From: an uncultured Prevotellaceae bacterium
GTDB lineage: Bacteria > Bacteroidota > Bacteroidia > Bacteroidales > Bacteroidaceae
NCBI GenBank assembly: GCA_900313235.1
Contig: OMQN01000034.1
Coordinates: 1-35,104, forward strand
DNA length: 35,104 nt
Direction of reading: 5' to 3'
Shown: one piece after another, positions 7,491 to 15,570 of the stretch
Layout: each line of letters begins with the position of its first letter
Position numbering within the stretch: the stretch's first letter is position 1
Position numbers and translations under genes: made by a program
The notes under the pieces: model-generated
Database searches by the model: none
What the model saw: only the letters and a program-made list of their open reading frames with translations
Told to the model about the DNA's origin: nothing

Positions 7491-8147
7491 ATGCAAAAAT
7501 ATTTTATTCAGATACTTTGTGGGCTGTTATTGCCACTTATGGCAACAGCTCAGAAACACACCGATTTCGTAGGTGTTTCACTGGCGCAGAGTCCCGAAGA
7601 GTTGACAGCAAAACTTGTGGAGAAGGGACTGCAGCGCGACTATAGCAACAGTTTCTCAGGACGCATAGCTGGTCTTGAGGTCTGGCTGAGCATAGGGGCG
7701 AACAAAGATACGACAGGATGTAGCCACTTGGTGCTGACGACTCGCAAGCAGCAGGGTGTCAGTCTGCATGAAGACTATGTGGCGCTGATGAAGTGGATGC
7801 AAAAGCACTACGGCAAGCCCACGTGGGAGTCGACAGTGCGTAGTCACCGCTTTGCGCGCTGGTATATAGACTACGACCACGACATCGTGATGATTGCTAC
7901 GGCACAGTCGGCAGTAGAGATATGGTTCTATGAGAATCACAGTGTGCGCAACATCGACTACTACTCCATATTGAAGTATTGTGAGCGCAATCCCAATGAT
8001 GACGTACCTTACTATACGGCAGAGGAGCAGGTGACATGGAAGAGTACGGCGCCTCCTGAGGTTAGCAAGAAAAAGATTTCCAAGCGCCGTAAGGCTTCAC
8101 GCCGCCATCGTACCAAGAGGGCGAAGAGTCGCAGGCGTCGCCGTTAG
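7491..8147 (+). CDS. Exported protein of unknown function with a strongly basic C-terminal tail
   Basis: 218 residues. It starts MQKYFIQILCGLLLPLMATAQ, a signal peptide ending in an AQ cleavage site. The central domain (about 22-180) is mixed alpha/beta with many aromatic residues (WYIDYDHDIVMIATAQ, VEIWFYENHS). I do not recognise it. The last about 27 residues are almost all Lys and Arg (KKKISKRRKASRRHRTKRAK, then RRRRR), an unusual tail for a periplasmic protein. It could bind LPS, peptidoglycan-linked polyanions or nucleic acid; none of these is shown. The stop codon is followed at once by a 63-bp heptad repeat that separates it from a convergent kinase gene. Confidence 0.75.
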   Translation: MQKYFIQILCGLLLPLMATAQKHTDFVGVSLAQSPEELTAKLVEKGLQRDYSNSFSGRIAGLEVWLSIGANKDTTGCSHLVLTTRKQQGVSLHEDYVALMKWMQKHYGKPTWESTVRSHRFARWYIDYDHDIVMIATAQSAVEIWFYENHSVRNIDYYSILKYCERNPNDDVPYYTAEEQVTWKSTAPPEVSKKKISKRRKASRRHRTKRAKSRRRRR

Positions 8148-8210
8148 TTGGCTTTTGGCTTTTGGCTTTTGGCAATTGGCAATTGGCTTTTGGCTAACAG
8201 CCAACAGCTA
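8148..8210. repeat. Period-7 tandem repeat, nine units (TTGGCTT type)
   Basis: Nine consecutive 7-mers: TTGGCTT x3, TTGGCAA x2, TTGGCTT, TTGGCTA, ACAGCCA and ACAGCTA. The tract begins one base after the stop of the plus-strand gene, and its last unit contains the stop (8208-8210) of the minus-strand kinase, so it fills the convergent junction exactly. Confidence 0.92.
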
Positions 8211-8828
8211 CTCCATAGGGAACAGACCGTAGAGCTTGGCGTCAATCATGTCGGTGACTTGCTGGAAGTGCTCGGCATTCTCGCCAAACTTGCAGGTGTC
8301 GCCCTCAATGATGATGAGCTGCCCTTTGTAGGTGCTAATCCACTCTTCATAGCGCTTTGACAGACCTTCCAGGTAGTCCAGACGCATCGTTTGTTCGTAT
8401 TCGCGACCACGCTTCTGAATCTGTGCTACAAGGGTGGGGATGCTCGAACGGATGTAGATCATCAGGTCTGGAAGCTTTACCAGCGACATCATCAGATCGA
8501 AAAGGTCGGTATAGTTGGCAAAGTCGCGGTCGGACATCATGCCCTGACCATGCAGGTTGGGGGCGAAGATGCGGGCATCCTCAAAGATGGTGCGGTCCTG
8601 GATGATGGTGTCTTTCGACTTGGAAATCTCTACCACCTCCTTGAAACGCTTGTTAAGGAAATACACCTGCAGGTTGAACGACCAGCGAGGCATGTCGGCA
8701 TAGAAGTCAGCCAGATAGGGGTTGTTGTCGACGGGTTCGAAACGAGGTGTCCATCCATAACGGTGGGCCAGCATCTTGGTCAGTGTGGTCTTGCCACTTC
8801 CGATGTTTCCTGCTACTGCGATGTGCAT
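8208..8828 (-). CDS. Deoxynucleoside kinase, second of an adjacent pair
   Basis: 206 residues of the dNK family, which phosphorylates deoxyribonucleosides to monophosphates for salvage. The P-loop GNIGSGKTT is at residues 7-15. The motif QDRTIFEDA matches the DRS-type motif before the substrate pocket, and the Arg-rich lid reads QKRGREYEQT. Downstream of its paralog (8867-9493) by 38 bp on the same strand, it is probably co-transcribed. The substrate motif (EPVDNNPYLADFY) differs little from the paralog (EAVDHNPYLEDYY). Neighbouring dNK genes are known in Firmicutes, where subunits can differ in base preference and form heterodimers; the same is possible here. Confidence 0.92.
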   Translation of the reverse strand: MHIAVAGNIGSGKTTLTKMLAHRYGWTPRFEPVDNNPYLADFYADMPRWSFNLQVYFLNKRFKEVVEISKSKDTIIQDRTIFEDARIFAPNLHGQGMMSDRDFANYTDLFDLMMSLVKLPDLMIYIRSSIPTLVAQIQKRGREYEQTMRLDYLEGLSKRYEEWISTYKGQLIIIEGDTCKFGENAEHFQQVTDMIDAKLYGLFPME

Positions 8829-8836
8829 ATCTTGTA

Positions 8837-8871
8837 GATTAAAGATTAAACATTAAAAATGAAACATTAGA
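8837..8871. repeat. Period-7 tandem repeat, five units (GATTAAA/CATTAAA type)
   Basis: Five consecutive 7-mers: GATTAAA x2, CATTAAA, AATGAAA and CATTAGA. They fill the junction between the two kinase genes, and the last unit holds the TAA stop of the upstream kinase. Confidence 0.8.
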
Positions 8872-9493
8872 CGTTGTCTGGGAACAGCCCGAAGAGATTG
8901 CTGTCGATGCGGTCGATAATCTGGGCCAGGTCCTTGGGGTTGTTGAGATAGTCCAGCTGGTCTTTCTCGACGGTCATCACCTTACCAGGATACTTGTGGT
9001 AGATGAAGTCATCGTACCGCTTGTTGAGGTTCTGCAGATATTCCAGTTGGATGCTCTGCTCGTACTCACGGCCACGCTTCTGGATGTTCCCTACCAGATG
9101 GGGGACAGAGGCGCGGAGGTAGATCATCAGCTCTGGCGGACGGACAATGGTCATCATCTGGTCGAAGAGCTCCATGAAGGTTTCGTAGTCGCGGTCGGAG
9201 AGGTGACCCATGGCCTTGTTGTTCTCCATAAAGACGTAGACGCCTTCGTAGATGGTGCGGTCTTGGATGATGGTGTGGTCGGCTTTGGCAATGTCTATCA
9301 AGTCACGAAAACGCTCCTTCAGGAAGTATACTTCCAAATTGAAGGACCAACGGTAGATGTCGCGATAATAGTCTTCGAGATAGGGGTTGTGGTCAACAGC
9401 CTCAAAGCGTGCCTCCCACCCGTAGTGTTTGGCTAGCAGTTGGGTCAGTGTCGACTTTCCGCTTCCTATATTTCCTGCTACTGCAATGTGCAT
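8867..9493 (-). CDS. Deoxynucleoside kinase, first of an adjacent pair
   Basis: 208 residues when started at the ATG at 9493 (MHIAVAGNIGSGKST). An earlier in-frame ATG at 9523 lies upstream of the -7 box at 9513-9520 and cannot be in the transcript. The P-loop GNIGSGKST is at 7-15, the motif QDRTIYEGVYVF follows, and the lid QKRGREYEQS is near residue 150. It is about as long as the next gene and clearly its paralog, so a tandem duplication followed by divergence is the simplest history. It acts in purine/pyrimidine deoxynucleoside salvage; the preferred base is not predictable from the sequence alone. Confidence 0.92.
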   Translation of the reverse strand: MHIAVAGNIGSGKSTLTQLLAKHYGWEARFEAVDHNPYLEDYYRDIYRWSFNLEVYFLKERFRDLIDIAKADHTIIQDRTIYEGVYVFMENNKAMGHLSDRDYETFMELFDQMMTIVRPPELMIYLRASVPHLVGNIQKRGREYEQSIQLEYLQNLNKRYDDFIYHKYPGKVMTVEKDQLDYLNNPKDLAQIIDRIDSNLFGLFPDNV

Positions 9494-9512
9494 TTTCTTA
9501 GATTTAATGGCA

Positions 9513-9520
9513 CAAAAGTA
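9513..9520 (-). promoter_or_regulatory. -7 box TACTTTTG for the kinase pair
   Basis: TACTTTTG on the minus strand is one base from the T8 tract of the decarboxylase terminator (9522-9557). It fixes the start of the first kinase at 9493. Confidence 0.75.
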
Positions 9521-9521
9521 C

Positions 9522-9557
9522 AAAAAAAATCGGCAATCGAAAAAGATTACCGATTTT
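9522..9557 (-). terminator. Rho-independent terminator of the decarboxylase operon
   Basis: Arms AAAATCGGCAATC (9526-9538) and GATTACCGATTTT (9545-9557) pair with one mismatch around a 6-nt loop. On the minus strand the hairpin is followed by T8 (9522-9529). Confidence 0.85.
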
Positions 9558-9588
9558 AATTGGTTGTTATTTGAATTTTTTAAATGTT

Positions 9589-10740
9589 CTACGACAGGAA
9601 GCCAAGTATGGCACCAGCAGCAACGGCTGAACCGATGACACCTGCCACATTGGGACCCATAGCATGCATGAGCAGGAAATTGTGGCGGTCGTACTCCAGT
9701 CCGAGGTTGTTGGAGATGCGGGCTGCCATAGGTACGGCACTCACACCTGCATTACCAATCAGCGGATTGAGCTTCTTGTCCTTCGGCAGGAAGATGTTCA
9801 TCAGTTTAACGAAGCAGACACCACTCATGGTGGCAATGATGAAGGCTCCGGCACCAATGGCGAAGATGTAGATGGTGTTCATCGTGAGGAACTCTGAAGC
9901 CTGCGTGGAACAGCCTACCGTCAGTCCTAACAGCATGACAACGATATCGTTCAGTGCAGCGCCAGCAGTCTTAGCCAGACGGGTGGTCTTACCACTCTCC
10001 TTCAGCAGGTTGCCAAAGAACAGCATACCCAGCAAGGGCAGGCCTGAGGGGACGATGAACGTGGTAAGCAGCAGTCCCACGATGGGGAAGAGAATGCGCT
10101 CGGTCTGCGATACCTGGCGGGCGGGCTTCATCTTGATGAGACGCTCCTTCTTGGTGGTGAGCAGACGCATCAAAGGGGGCTGGATGAGTGGCACCAGAGC
10201 CATATACGAATAGGCACATACGGCGATGGCTCCCATCAGGTTCGGCGACAACTTGCTGCTGAGGAAGATGGCCGTAGGACCGTCGGCACCACCGATAATG
10301 GCGATACCTGCTGCCTGGTTGGGTTCGAAACCTAATGCCAAGGCAAACATATAGGCACCAAAGATACCAAACTGGGCGGCAGCTCCGATGAGCATCAACT
10401 TCGGGTTGGCCAACAGGGCCGAGAAGTCGGTCATGGCACCAATACCCAAGAAGATGAGAGGAGGATACCAACCCTGGCGCACACCTTGGTAGAAGATGTT
10501 CAGCACTGAGTTGTCTTCATAGAGACCAATCTCCAAACCGGCATCGGCACGGAAGGGGATGTTGCCGAGAATGATACCCAAGCCAATGGGAACAAGCAAC
10601 AGTGGTTCGAAATCCTTCTTGATGGCAAGCCAAATGAAGAAGGCGCCAACTGCTATCATGATGAGGTTTCCTGCCGTCACGTTGGCAAAACCTGTGTAGG
10701 TCAGGAACTCATTGAAGTTTTCTACGATAAATTGCCACAT
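9589..10740 (-). CDS. Na+-translocating decarboxylase beta subunit (OadB/MmdB family)
   Basis: A 383-residue polytopic membrane protein that couples decarboxylation of carboxybiotin to Na+ export. Family marks are IGIGAMTDF-like segments, GGADGPTAIFLSSKL with the conserved Asp thought to bind Na+, and the C-terminal GNAGVSAVPMAARI and HAMGPNVAGVIGSA blocks. The start is the ATG at 10740 (MWQFIVENF); an in-frame TTG at 10749 lies in the heptad repeat and is less likely. It is the last gene of a run with the biotin carrier and OadG. With mutA/mutB next door, the complex is more likely a methylmalonyl-CoA decarboxylase than an oxaloacetate decarboxylase (inference). Confidence 0.93.
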   Translation of the reverse strand: MWQFIVENFNEFLTYTGFANVTAGNLIMIAVGAFFIWLAIKKDFEPLLLVPIGLGIILGNIPFRADAGLEIGLYEDNSVLNIFYQGVRQGWYPPLIFLGIGAMTDFSALLANPKLMLIGAAAQFGIFGAYMFALALGFEPNQAAGIAIIGGADGPTAIFLSSKLSPNLMGAIAVCAYSYMALVPLIQPPLMRLLTTKKERLIKMKPARQVSQTERILFPIVGLLLTTFIVPSGLPLLGMLFFGNLLKESGKTTRLAKTAGAALNDIVVMLLGLTVGCSTQASEFLTMNTIYIFAIGAGAFIIATMSGVCFVKLMNIFLPKDKKLNPLIGNAGVSAVPMAARISNNLGLEYDRHNFLLMHAMGPNVAGVIGSAVAAGAILGFLS

Positions 10741-10775
10741 AATTGTCAATTTTCAATTATCAATCATCAATTTAA
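10741..10775. repeat. Period-7 tandem repeat, five units (AATTATC type)
   Basis: Five 7-mers: AATTGTC, AATTTTC, AATTATC, AATCATC and AATTTAA. They fill the 31-bp junction between the biotin carrier stop (10772-10774) and the beta-subunit ATG (10740). No Shine-Dalgarno sequence is visible in them. Confidence 0.85.
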
Positions 10776-11230
10776 CCGATGGTCAGCAGTACACTGCCTT
10801 CCATGACTGAATCGCCAGGGGTGACATTGATAGCAGTAATGGTGCCTGCATATTCGGCCTCGATGTTGTTCTGCATCTTCATGGCCTCCAGGACAACGAC
10901 GACATCACCCACATTGACGGTGTCGCCAACCTTTACATTGATGCTGGTGATGGTACCAGGCAGAGGAGCTTTGACAGGATTGCCACTGACGGCACCCTGT
11001 TGTGCGGGCTGAGCGGGCTTGGCAGCTGTCTGCACAGGAGCAGCAGCGGCTGGCTTGGGAGTCTCAACCTTGGGTTTGACAATCGTGGGATGCTTGGCGG
11101 CATTGATGGGACGCTGCATCTCTACCTCAAAGGGAATGCCATTGACGTTGACCTTGGCAATGTTGCCTTCTACTTCCTCGATTTCTACTTCGTAGTCGAC
11201 ACCTTGTACTTTATATTGATATTTGTTCAT
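10772..11230 (-). CDS. Biotin carboxyl carrier subunit of the decarboxylase
   Basis: 152 residues. An N-terminal conserved domain (about 1-45) leads to an Ala/Pro-rich flexible linker (about 55-85, KPAAAAPVQTAAKPAQPAQQ). The C-terminal biotinyl domain (about 86-152) has the motif EAMKMQN with K118 as the biotin site. The linker swings biotin between a carboxyltransferase and the membrane beta subunit. It lies between OadG and the beta subunit on the same strand. The carboxyltransferase alpha subunit that should load it is not in this window. Confidence 0.95.
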   Translation of the reverse strand: MNKYQYKVQGVDYEVEIEEVEGNIAKVNVNGIPFEVEMQRPINAAKHPTIVKPKVETPKPAAAAPVQTAAKPAQPAQQGAVSGNPVKAPLPGTITSINVKVGDTVNVGDVVVVLEAMKMQNNIEAEYAGTITAINVTPGDSVMEGSVLLTIG

Positions 11231-11232
11231 AT

Positions 11233-11253
11233 CTCTAAACTCTAAACATTAAA
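11233..11253. repeat. Period-7 tandem repeat, three units (CTCTAAA type)
   Basis: Three 7-mers (CTCTAAA x2, CATTAAA) in the 31-bp junction between the OadG gene and the biotin carrier gene. The tract is short, so the claim rests partly on the company of longer tracts nearby. Confidence 0.6.
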
Positions 11254-11261
11254 CGCTTTTT

Positions 11262-12299
11262 TTACTTTAACTCTGGGCCAGTGGGAATCTTCATGGTTTG
11301 TGGCATAGAAGGAAGAATAGGAGAGTGGAACTGGGTCATCTGACTGTATTCGTCATCCCATTCTGTATCTTTCGACTTGATGGTGATGACGCCAGACTCA
11401 ACATCATGGACATCGTCCTGATACTGTTTCAGTGCCATACCGATAACGGCCATATATACTTCCTTGTCGATACCCTTGGTCTTCAAGCCTTCCTGTAGGA
11501 TGACACCAGTCTTGTGACCAACTTCCAAGGTCATTTCAACGGTCTTGGTGATAGGCTTGATAGGCTGGTGGTGAACTACTTTCTTCGCTGTCTCCATGTG
11601 GCGCATCAATAGGCCAAAGAGGGTGAAGGTAATCCATAGCAGTGCCAAGCAGAAGAAGACAATGCTCATAGCCATGATAGCCATGCCGACACCATAGGGG
11701 TCTTCACGTTTGAATTTCTCTATCTTCGACTCGCTGACTACCGTCTGGTTTTGTATTCCTGGTGTCACACGGTCGGCAGACTTTACTTCCCAGTCGTTAC
11801 GCGTACCATTGTTTGCTATGCGGGCAAATGACTGGTCGGCAGCTATTACAGGCACTGTGATAGAGTCGATGAGTTGGGTGGCATTACCATTGTAGAGGGC
11901 TATCCATGTAGGTTGGGTAGCATCAATAGGCACAGAGAGATGCAGCGCTCCTTGGGCAGGATTGCTGCCGAGTTGAAAGACGACAAACTGTCGACCACTC
12001 AGGTTGGTGCGGGTGTCGCCATTGGGAATCTGGCTCATGCGCTTGACACGCTCTGGCACACTCATCTTCTTGTCGAGTACGGAACGGTCTGTCGTGACAT
12101 ACATCCCACGGATGTTGTACGTGGAGTGGGAGATATTGGCTATTTCTACCCACGCATGGCGTTCTCCGTATTCATCAATCAGACTGTTCTCATTGTGTGT
12201 CATCACCTCGTTCAACTTAATGCTGGCATCCATCTGTGCCAACATCGGTAGCGAGGTCAAGGCCACAATTACCCCCGTTAGGAGTCTTAGTTTTTTCAT
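11262..12299 (-). CDS. OadG-family decarboxylase gamma subunit with N-terminal lamin-tail domain
   Basis: 345 residues. A signal peptide (MKKLRLLTGVIVALTSLPMLAQ) leads to an extracytoplasmic beta-rich domain at about 25-165 of lamin-tail (LTD) type (IKLNEVMTHNENSLIDEYGE, then WVEIANIS). One transmembrane helix follows at about 205-232 (VGMAIMAMSIVFFCLALLWI), then a cytoplasmic tail. OadG subunits are normally about 80-120 residues with one helix and help assemble the Na+ pump. The added outside domain is what makes this one long. Similar fusions occur in Bacteroidetes as far as I recall. Its place upstream of the biotin carrier and beta subunit supports the assignment. The role of the LTD is unknown. 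Confidence 0.82.
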   Translation of the reverse strand: MKKLRLLTGVIVALTSLPMLAQMDASIKLNEVMTHNENSLIDEYGERHAWVEIANISHSTYNIRGMYVTTDRSVLDKKMSVPERVKRMSQIPNGDTRTNLSGRQFVVFQLGSNPAQGALHLSVPIDATQPTWIALYNGNATQLIDSITVPVIAADQSFARIANNGTRNDWEVKSADRVTPGIQNQTVVSESKIEKFKREDPYGVGMAIMAMSIVFFCLALLWITFTLFGLLMRHMETAKKVVHHQPIKPITKTVEMTLEVGHKTGVILQEGLKTKGIDKEVYMAVIGMALKQYQDDVHDVESGVITIKSKDTEWDDEYSQMTQFHSPILPSMPQTMKIPTGPELK

Positions 12300-12345
12300 T
12301 TGTCTGTTTAAATTAGTACGTGTATTATTAGTTCTATAGTGTTAG

Positions 12346-14037
12346 TTATCCACAGAAGAAGAGTACCACTATCTGGGCAGTGAAGATGCGCAGGAACATC
12401 GACAGCGGATAAACCGTTGAATAGCCGATGGCCGGTGCCTCCTTCGAGCAGATGCTGTTGGCGAAAGCCAATGCAGGGGGATCGGTATAAGTACCTGCCA
12501 GCATACCCATAATGGTGAAGTAGTTGAACTTGTAGCGCAGACGTGCTATCGGACCTACAATCAGGATGGGAATAACCGTGATGAAGAAGCCCGTAAGGAC
12601 GTAGAGCAGTCCGTCGCCTTGTACGACAGTCTCAAAGAATCCTGCTCCAGCCTTGATGCCTACGCTGGCAAGGAAGAGTACTAAGCCTATCTCGCGCAAC
12701 ATCATATTTGCCGAGGTCGTCGTATAGGTGACCAGATGTATTTTATAGCCATAGCGGCCAATCAAAATAGCAATAATCAGCGGACCTCCGGCAATACCCA
12801 ACTTCATGGGGACTGGCATGCCGGGGAAGGCTATGGGCAGAGAACCAAAGATGATACCCAGAATGATACCGACAAAGATGGTCGCAATATTGGGAGTATC
12901 CAGACGGCGGATGCTGTTACCCATCTTGTTGGCTACACGGTCTACGGCATCCTCAGGACCTACTACCATAATTCGGTCGCCTACCTGCAGTGGCAGTGAT
13001 GCACTTGCAAAGATGTCCATGCCCTGACGTGTTACGCGTGTCACATTGACGCCGTGCATGCTTGAGAAGTGCATGGATGCCAATGACTTACCGTTGATTT
13101 TGGGATTGGTAATCAGAATACGCTTTGACACCAACGGCTGGTCTGACTGTTCGAAGTCGATATCGAGCTTAGGACCGATAAAGGCTGTGATAGCCTCCTG
13201 GTCAGCCTCTGCACAGACGATAAGCATCTGGTCGCCCATGTGGAAAATGGTGTCGCGGTTAGGAATAGACAACTCACCATTGTGCACAATGCGTGAAACG
13301 ACGAAGTCGCGCATGAGGAAGTCGTGAACCTGCAGAAGGGTCTTGCCCTCCAGGTATTTGTTGCTGACTTCCAGATGCATCTTATAAGGTTTCTTGTTGG
13401 CGCTGGTTTCCTCGAGGGCACTCAACTCTGCCTCTTCACGTTCCAACTTGATCTTGCAAATATACCTTATTAATATAGTAGCACCAATGATGCCCAACAC
13501 ACCTAAGGGATAGGCACAGGCATAGGCGGAAGCAATCTGTGGAGCGTTCTGCCCGAAGACACTGCCTAGGGCTTCGTTAGCAGCACCAAGACCTGGGGTA
13601 TTGGTCACAGCGCCATAGAGCGTGCCTACCATCATGGGCAGGTTGTTGGCATTGGAGGTGTCGAAGAAAATGTAATAGCAGGCAAACATGACGACGATGT
13701 TCAGCATAATGGCTGTTGTAGCCAGTAAATTCAGTTTTACACCTGCTTTTCCGAAGCTCTCAAAGAAACCGGGACCTACCTGCATACCTATCATGAATAC
13801 AAATAGGATGAGTCCGAAGTCTTGAATGAATGTGAGAATGGGTGTGGGGGCGGTAAAACCAATATGACCAGCAATGATACCAGCGAACAATACAAATGTA
13901 ACACCCAGAGAAATACCACCAATTTTAATCTTTCCTAAATACACTCCGATAGCGATGACGATGGCATATAACATCGCTATATGAGCTACAGAGTCAGTCC
14001 TCGTAAATAAATCCTCTAACCATTGAAATGATTCCAT
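12346..14037 (-). CDS. AspT/YidE-type membrane transporter with two TrkA-C (RCK_C) domains
   Basis: 563 residues from the ATG at 14037 ([11 protein letters not shown]). An in-frame ATG at 14097 lies upstream of the -7 box at 14065-14072. Two sets of about five membrane segments (about 20-190 and 375-563), each with the duplicated YidE/YbjL/AspT pattern ([20 protein letters not shown] and [20 protein letters not shown]), flank two cytoplasmic RCK_C domains (about 215-370). AspT exchanges aspartate for alanine in lactic bacteria; other members are uncharacterised. As first gene of the decarboxylase run, and divergent from mutA, it could move a dicarboxylate or a product of the succinate-propionate route. 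That is inference from position only. Confidence 0.85.
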   Translation of the reverse strand: MESFQWLEDLFTRTDSVAHIAMLYAIVIAIGVYLGKIKIGGISLGVTFVLFAGIIAGHIGFTAPTPILTFIQDFGLILFVFMIGMQVGPGFFESFGKAGVKLNLLATTAIMLNIVVMFACYYIFFDTSNANNLPMMVGTLYGAVTNTPGLGAANEALGSVFGQNAPQIASAYACAYPLGVLGIIGATILIRYICKIKLEREEAELSALEETSANKKPYKMHLEVSNKYLEGKTLLQVHDFLMRDFVVSRIVHNGELSIPNRDTIFHMGDQMLIVCAEADQEAITAFIGPKLDIDFEQSDQPLVSKRILITNPKINGKSLASMHFSSMHGVNVTRVTRQGMDIFASASLPLQVGDRIMVVGPEDAVDRVANKMGNSIRRLDTPNIATIFVGIILGIIFGSLPIAFPGMPVPMKLGIAGGPLIIAILIGRYGYKIHLVTYTTTSANMMLREIGLVLFLASVGIKAGAGFFETVVQGDGLLYVLTGFFITVIPILIVGPIARLRYKFNYFTIMGMLAGTYTDPPALAFANSICSKEAPAIGYSTVYPLSMFLRIFTAQIVVLFFCG

Positions 14038-14064
14038 AACATACCTATTTATTATATTTGCGTG

Positions 14065-14072
14065 CAAAGGTA
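14065..14072 (-). promoter_or_regulatory. -7 box TACCTTTG for the transporter-decarboxylase operon
   Basis: TACCTTTG on the minus strand predicts transcription from about 14059, giving a leader of about 22 nt before the ATG at 14037. Confidence 0.75.
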
Positions 14073-14165
14073 CAAAGAATTTGCGCAATAGCCGCATTTT
14101 TGTGCAACATTTTTTGATAAAAACGAAATATTTATTAAATCTTTCGTCAGTTCAGAATTATTTGT

Positions 14166-14173
14166 TACCTTTG
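14166..14173 (+). promoter_or_regulatory. -7 box TACCTTTG for mutA/mutB
   Basis: TACCTTTG lies 44 bp before the mutA ATG. It is divergent from the promoter at 14065-14072 and about 100 bp from it, so the decarboxylase and mutase units share one control region. Confidence 0.75.
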
Positions 14174-14217
14174 CAATCAGATATAACTTAGAACAACTTA
14201 TATAATAAACACTTTTT

Positions 14218-15570
14218 ATGGCAAACAAAGAGAAACTCTTTACTGAGTTTACCGCGCCTACCACTCAAGAGTGGTTGGACAAAATTGAAGTCGACCTAAA
14301 AGGAGCTGACTTTCAAAAGCGCTTGGTATGGAGAACAAATGAAGGTTTTAACGTACAGCCATTCTATCGTCGAGAGGACTTAAAGGACTTGAAGGCAGTC
14401 GATTCACTGCCAGGCGAATTCCCCTATGTACGTGGTAACAAAAAAGACAACAACCTGTGGTTTGTCCGTCAGGACATTGTTGTCGACGATGCTAAAGCGG
14501 CTAACGCAAAGGCGCTGGATATCTTGAACAAGGGTGTTGACTCGCTGGGTTTCAAGATTTCTGGTAAAGATGTTAGCGCTGCGTTCATCGCTACTTTGCT
14601 GGACGGCATTTTCCCACAGTATGTGGAGCTGAACTTCAAGACCTGTCAGCGCCATTGCGTAGAACTGGCAGAAATCTTAGTGGCTTATTTCAAGGAAAAG
14701 GGTTATCCCTTGGCAGAACTGAAGGGTAGCATCAACTTTGACCCCATGGAGAAAATCCTCAAGAAGGGTAAGGATGTGACTCCCGTATTGGCTCAGGCAA
14801 AGTCTCTCATAGAGGCGCTGAAGGAACTGCCTGGCTATCGCTGCATCAATGTCAACAGTGTGTCGCTGAATAATGCCGGCGCCTATATCTACCAGGAGTT
14901 GGGCTATGCGCTGGCTTGGGGTGCTGAGTACCTGAATATACTCACTGAGGCAGGTGTCAGTGCTTGCGAGGCTGCCAAGCGCATTAAGTTTAATATGGGT
15001 GTCTCTGAGAACTACTTCATGGAGATTGCTAAGTTCCGTGCTGCCCGTATGCTGTGGGCACAGATTGTCCGCCAGTTTGTTGGCGACGAGGCATTGAACT
15101 GTACCTGTTCTCAGATGCATGTCTGCGCTATCACCTCTGAATATAACCAGACCTTGTTCGATAGCTATGTCAACCTGCTGCGTTCACAGACAGAGACGAT
15201 GTCGGCAGCACTAGCCAACGTTGACTCTATCGTGGTGACTCCGTTCGACAAGCCTTACGAACAGCCCACTGAGTTTGCGGAGCGTATTGCCCGCAACCAG
15301 CAGTTGCTGCTGAAGGAAGAGGCTCATTTTGATAAACTTGTCGATGTATCTGGTGGTTCTTATACCATTGAGCACTTGACGGACGCCATTGCACAGGAAG
15401 GTTGGAAACTGTTCCTCGCCGTAGAGGAGGCTGGTGGCTTCTTAGCTGAGGCCTTGAAGGGTAATATCGTCAATGCCATCAATGCTTCTAACGACAAGCG
15501 TCACGCAGCTGCTGCCACCCGTAAGGAGTTTATCCTGGGTACCAACCAGTTCCCCAACTTCACCGAGTGA
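14218..15570 (+). CDS. mutA: Methylmalonyl-CoA mutase small subunit, N-terminal part before a frameshift
   Basis: 450 codons covering the TIM-barrel part of the small (non-catalytic) subunit, from MANKEKLFTEF to NQFPNFTE, then TGA (15568-15570). Small subunits of this family are normally around 620 residues, with a C-terminal flavodoxin-like domain. That domain follows directly in the +1 frame (15569-16027). Skipping the single base T15568 gives a continuous protein ([14 protein letters not shown]). In the pathway, the MutA/MutB heterodimer isomerises succinyl-CoA and methylmalonyl-CoA. Codon use is uniform across the break. It may be a sequencing error, a recent mutation or, less likely, recoding. 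Confidence 0.9.
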   Translation: MANKEKLFTEFTAPTTQEWLDKIEVDLKGADFQKRLVWRTNEGFNVQPFYRREDLKDLKAVDSLPGEFPYVRGNKKDNNLWFVRQDIVVDDAKAANAKALDILNKGVDSLGFKISGKDVSAAFIATLLDGIFPQYVELNFKTCQRHCVELAEILVAYFKEKGYPLAELKGSINFDPMEKILKKGKDVTPVLAQAKSLIEALKELPGYRCINVNSVSLNNAGAYIYQELGYALAWGAEYLNILTEAGVSACEAAKRIKFNMGVSENYFMEIAKFRAARMLWAQIVRQFVGDEALNCTCSQMHVCAITSEYNQTLFDSYVNLLRSQTETMSAALANVDSIVVTPFDKPYEQPTEFAERIARNQQLLLKEEAHFDKLVDVSGGSYTIEHLTDAIAQEGWKLFLAVEEAGGFLAEALKGNIVNAINASNDKRHAAAATRKEFILGTNQFPNFTE

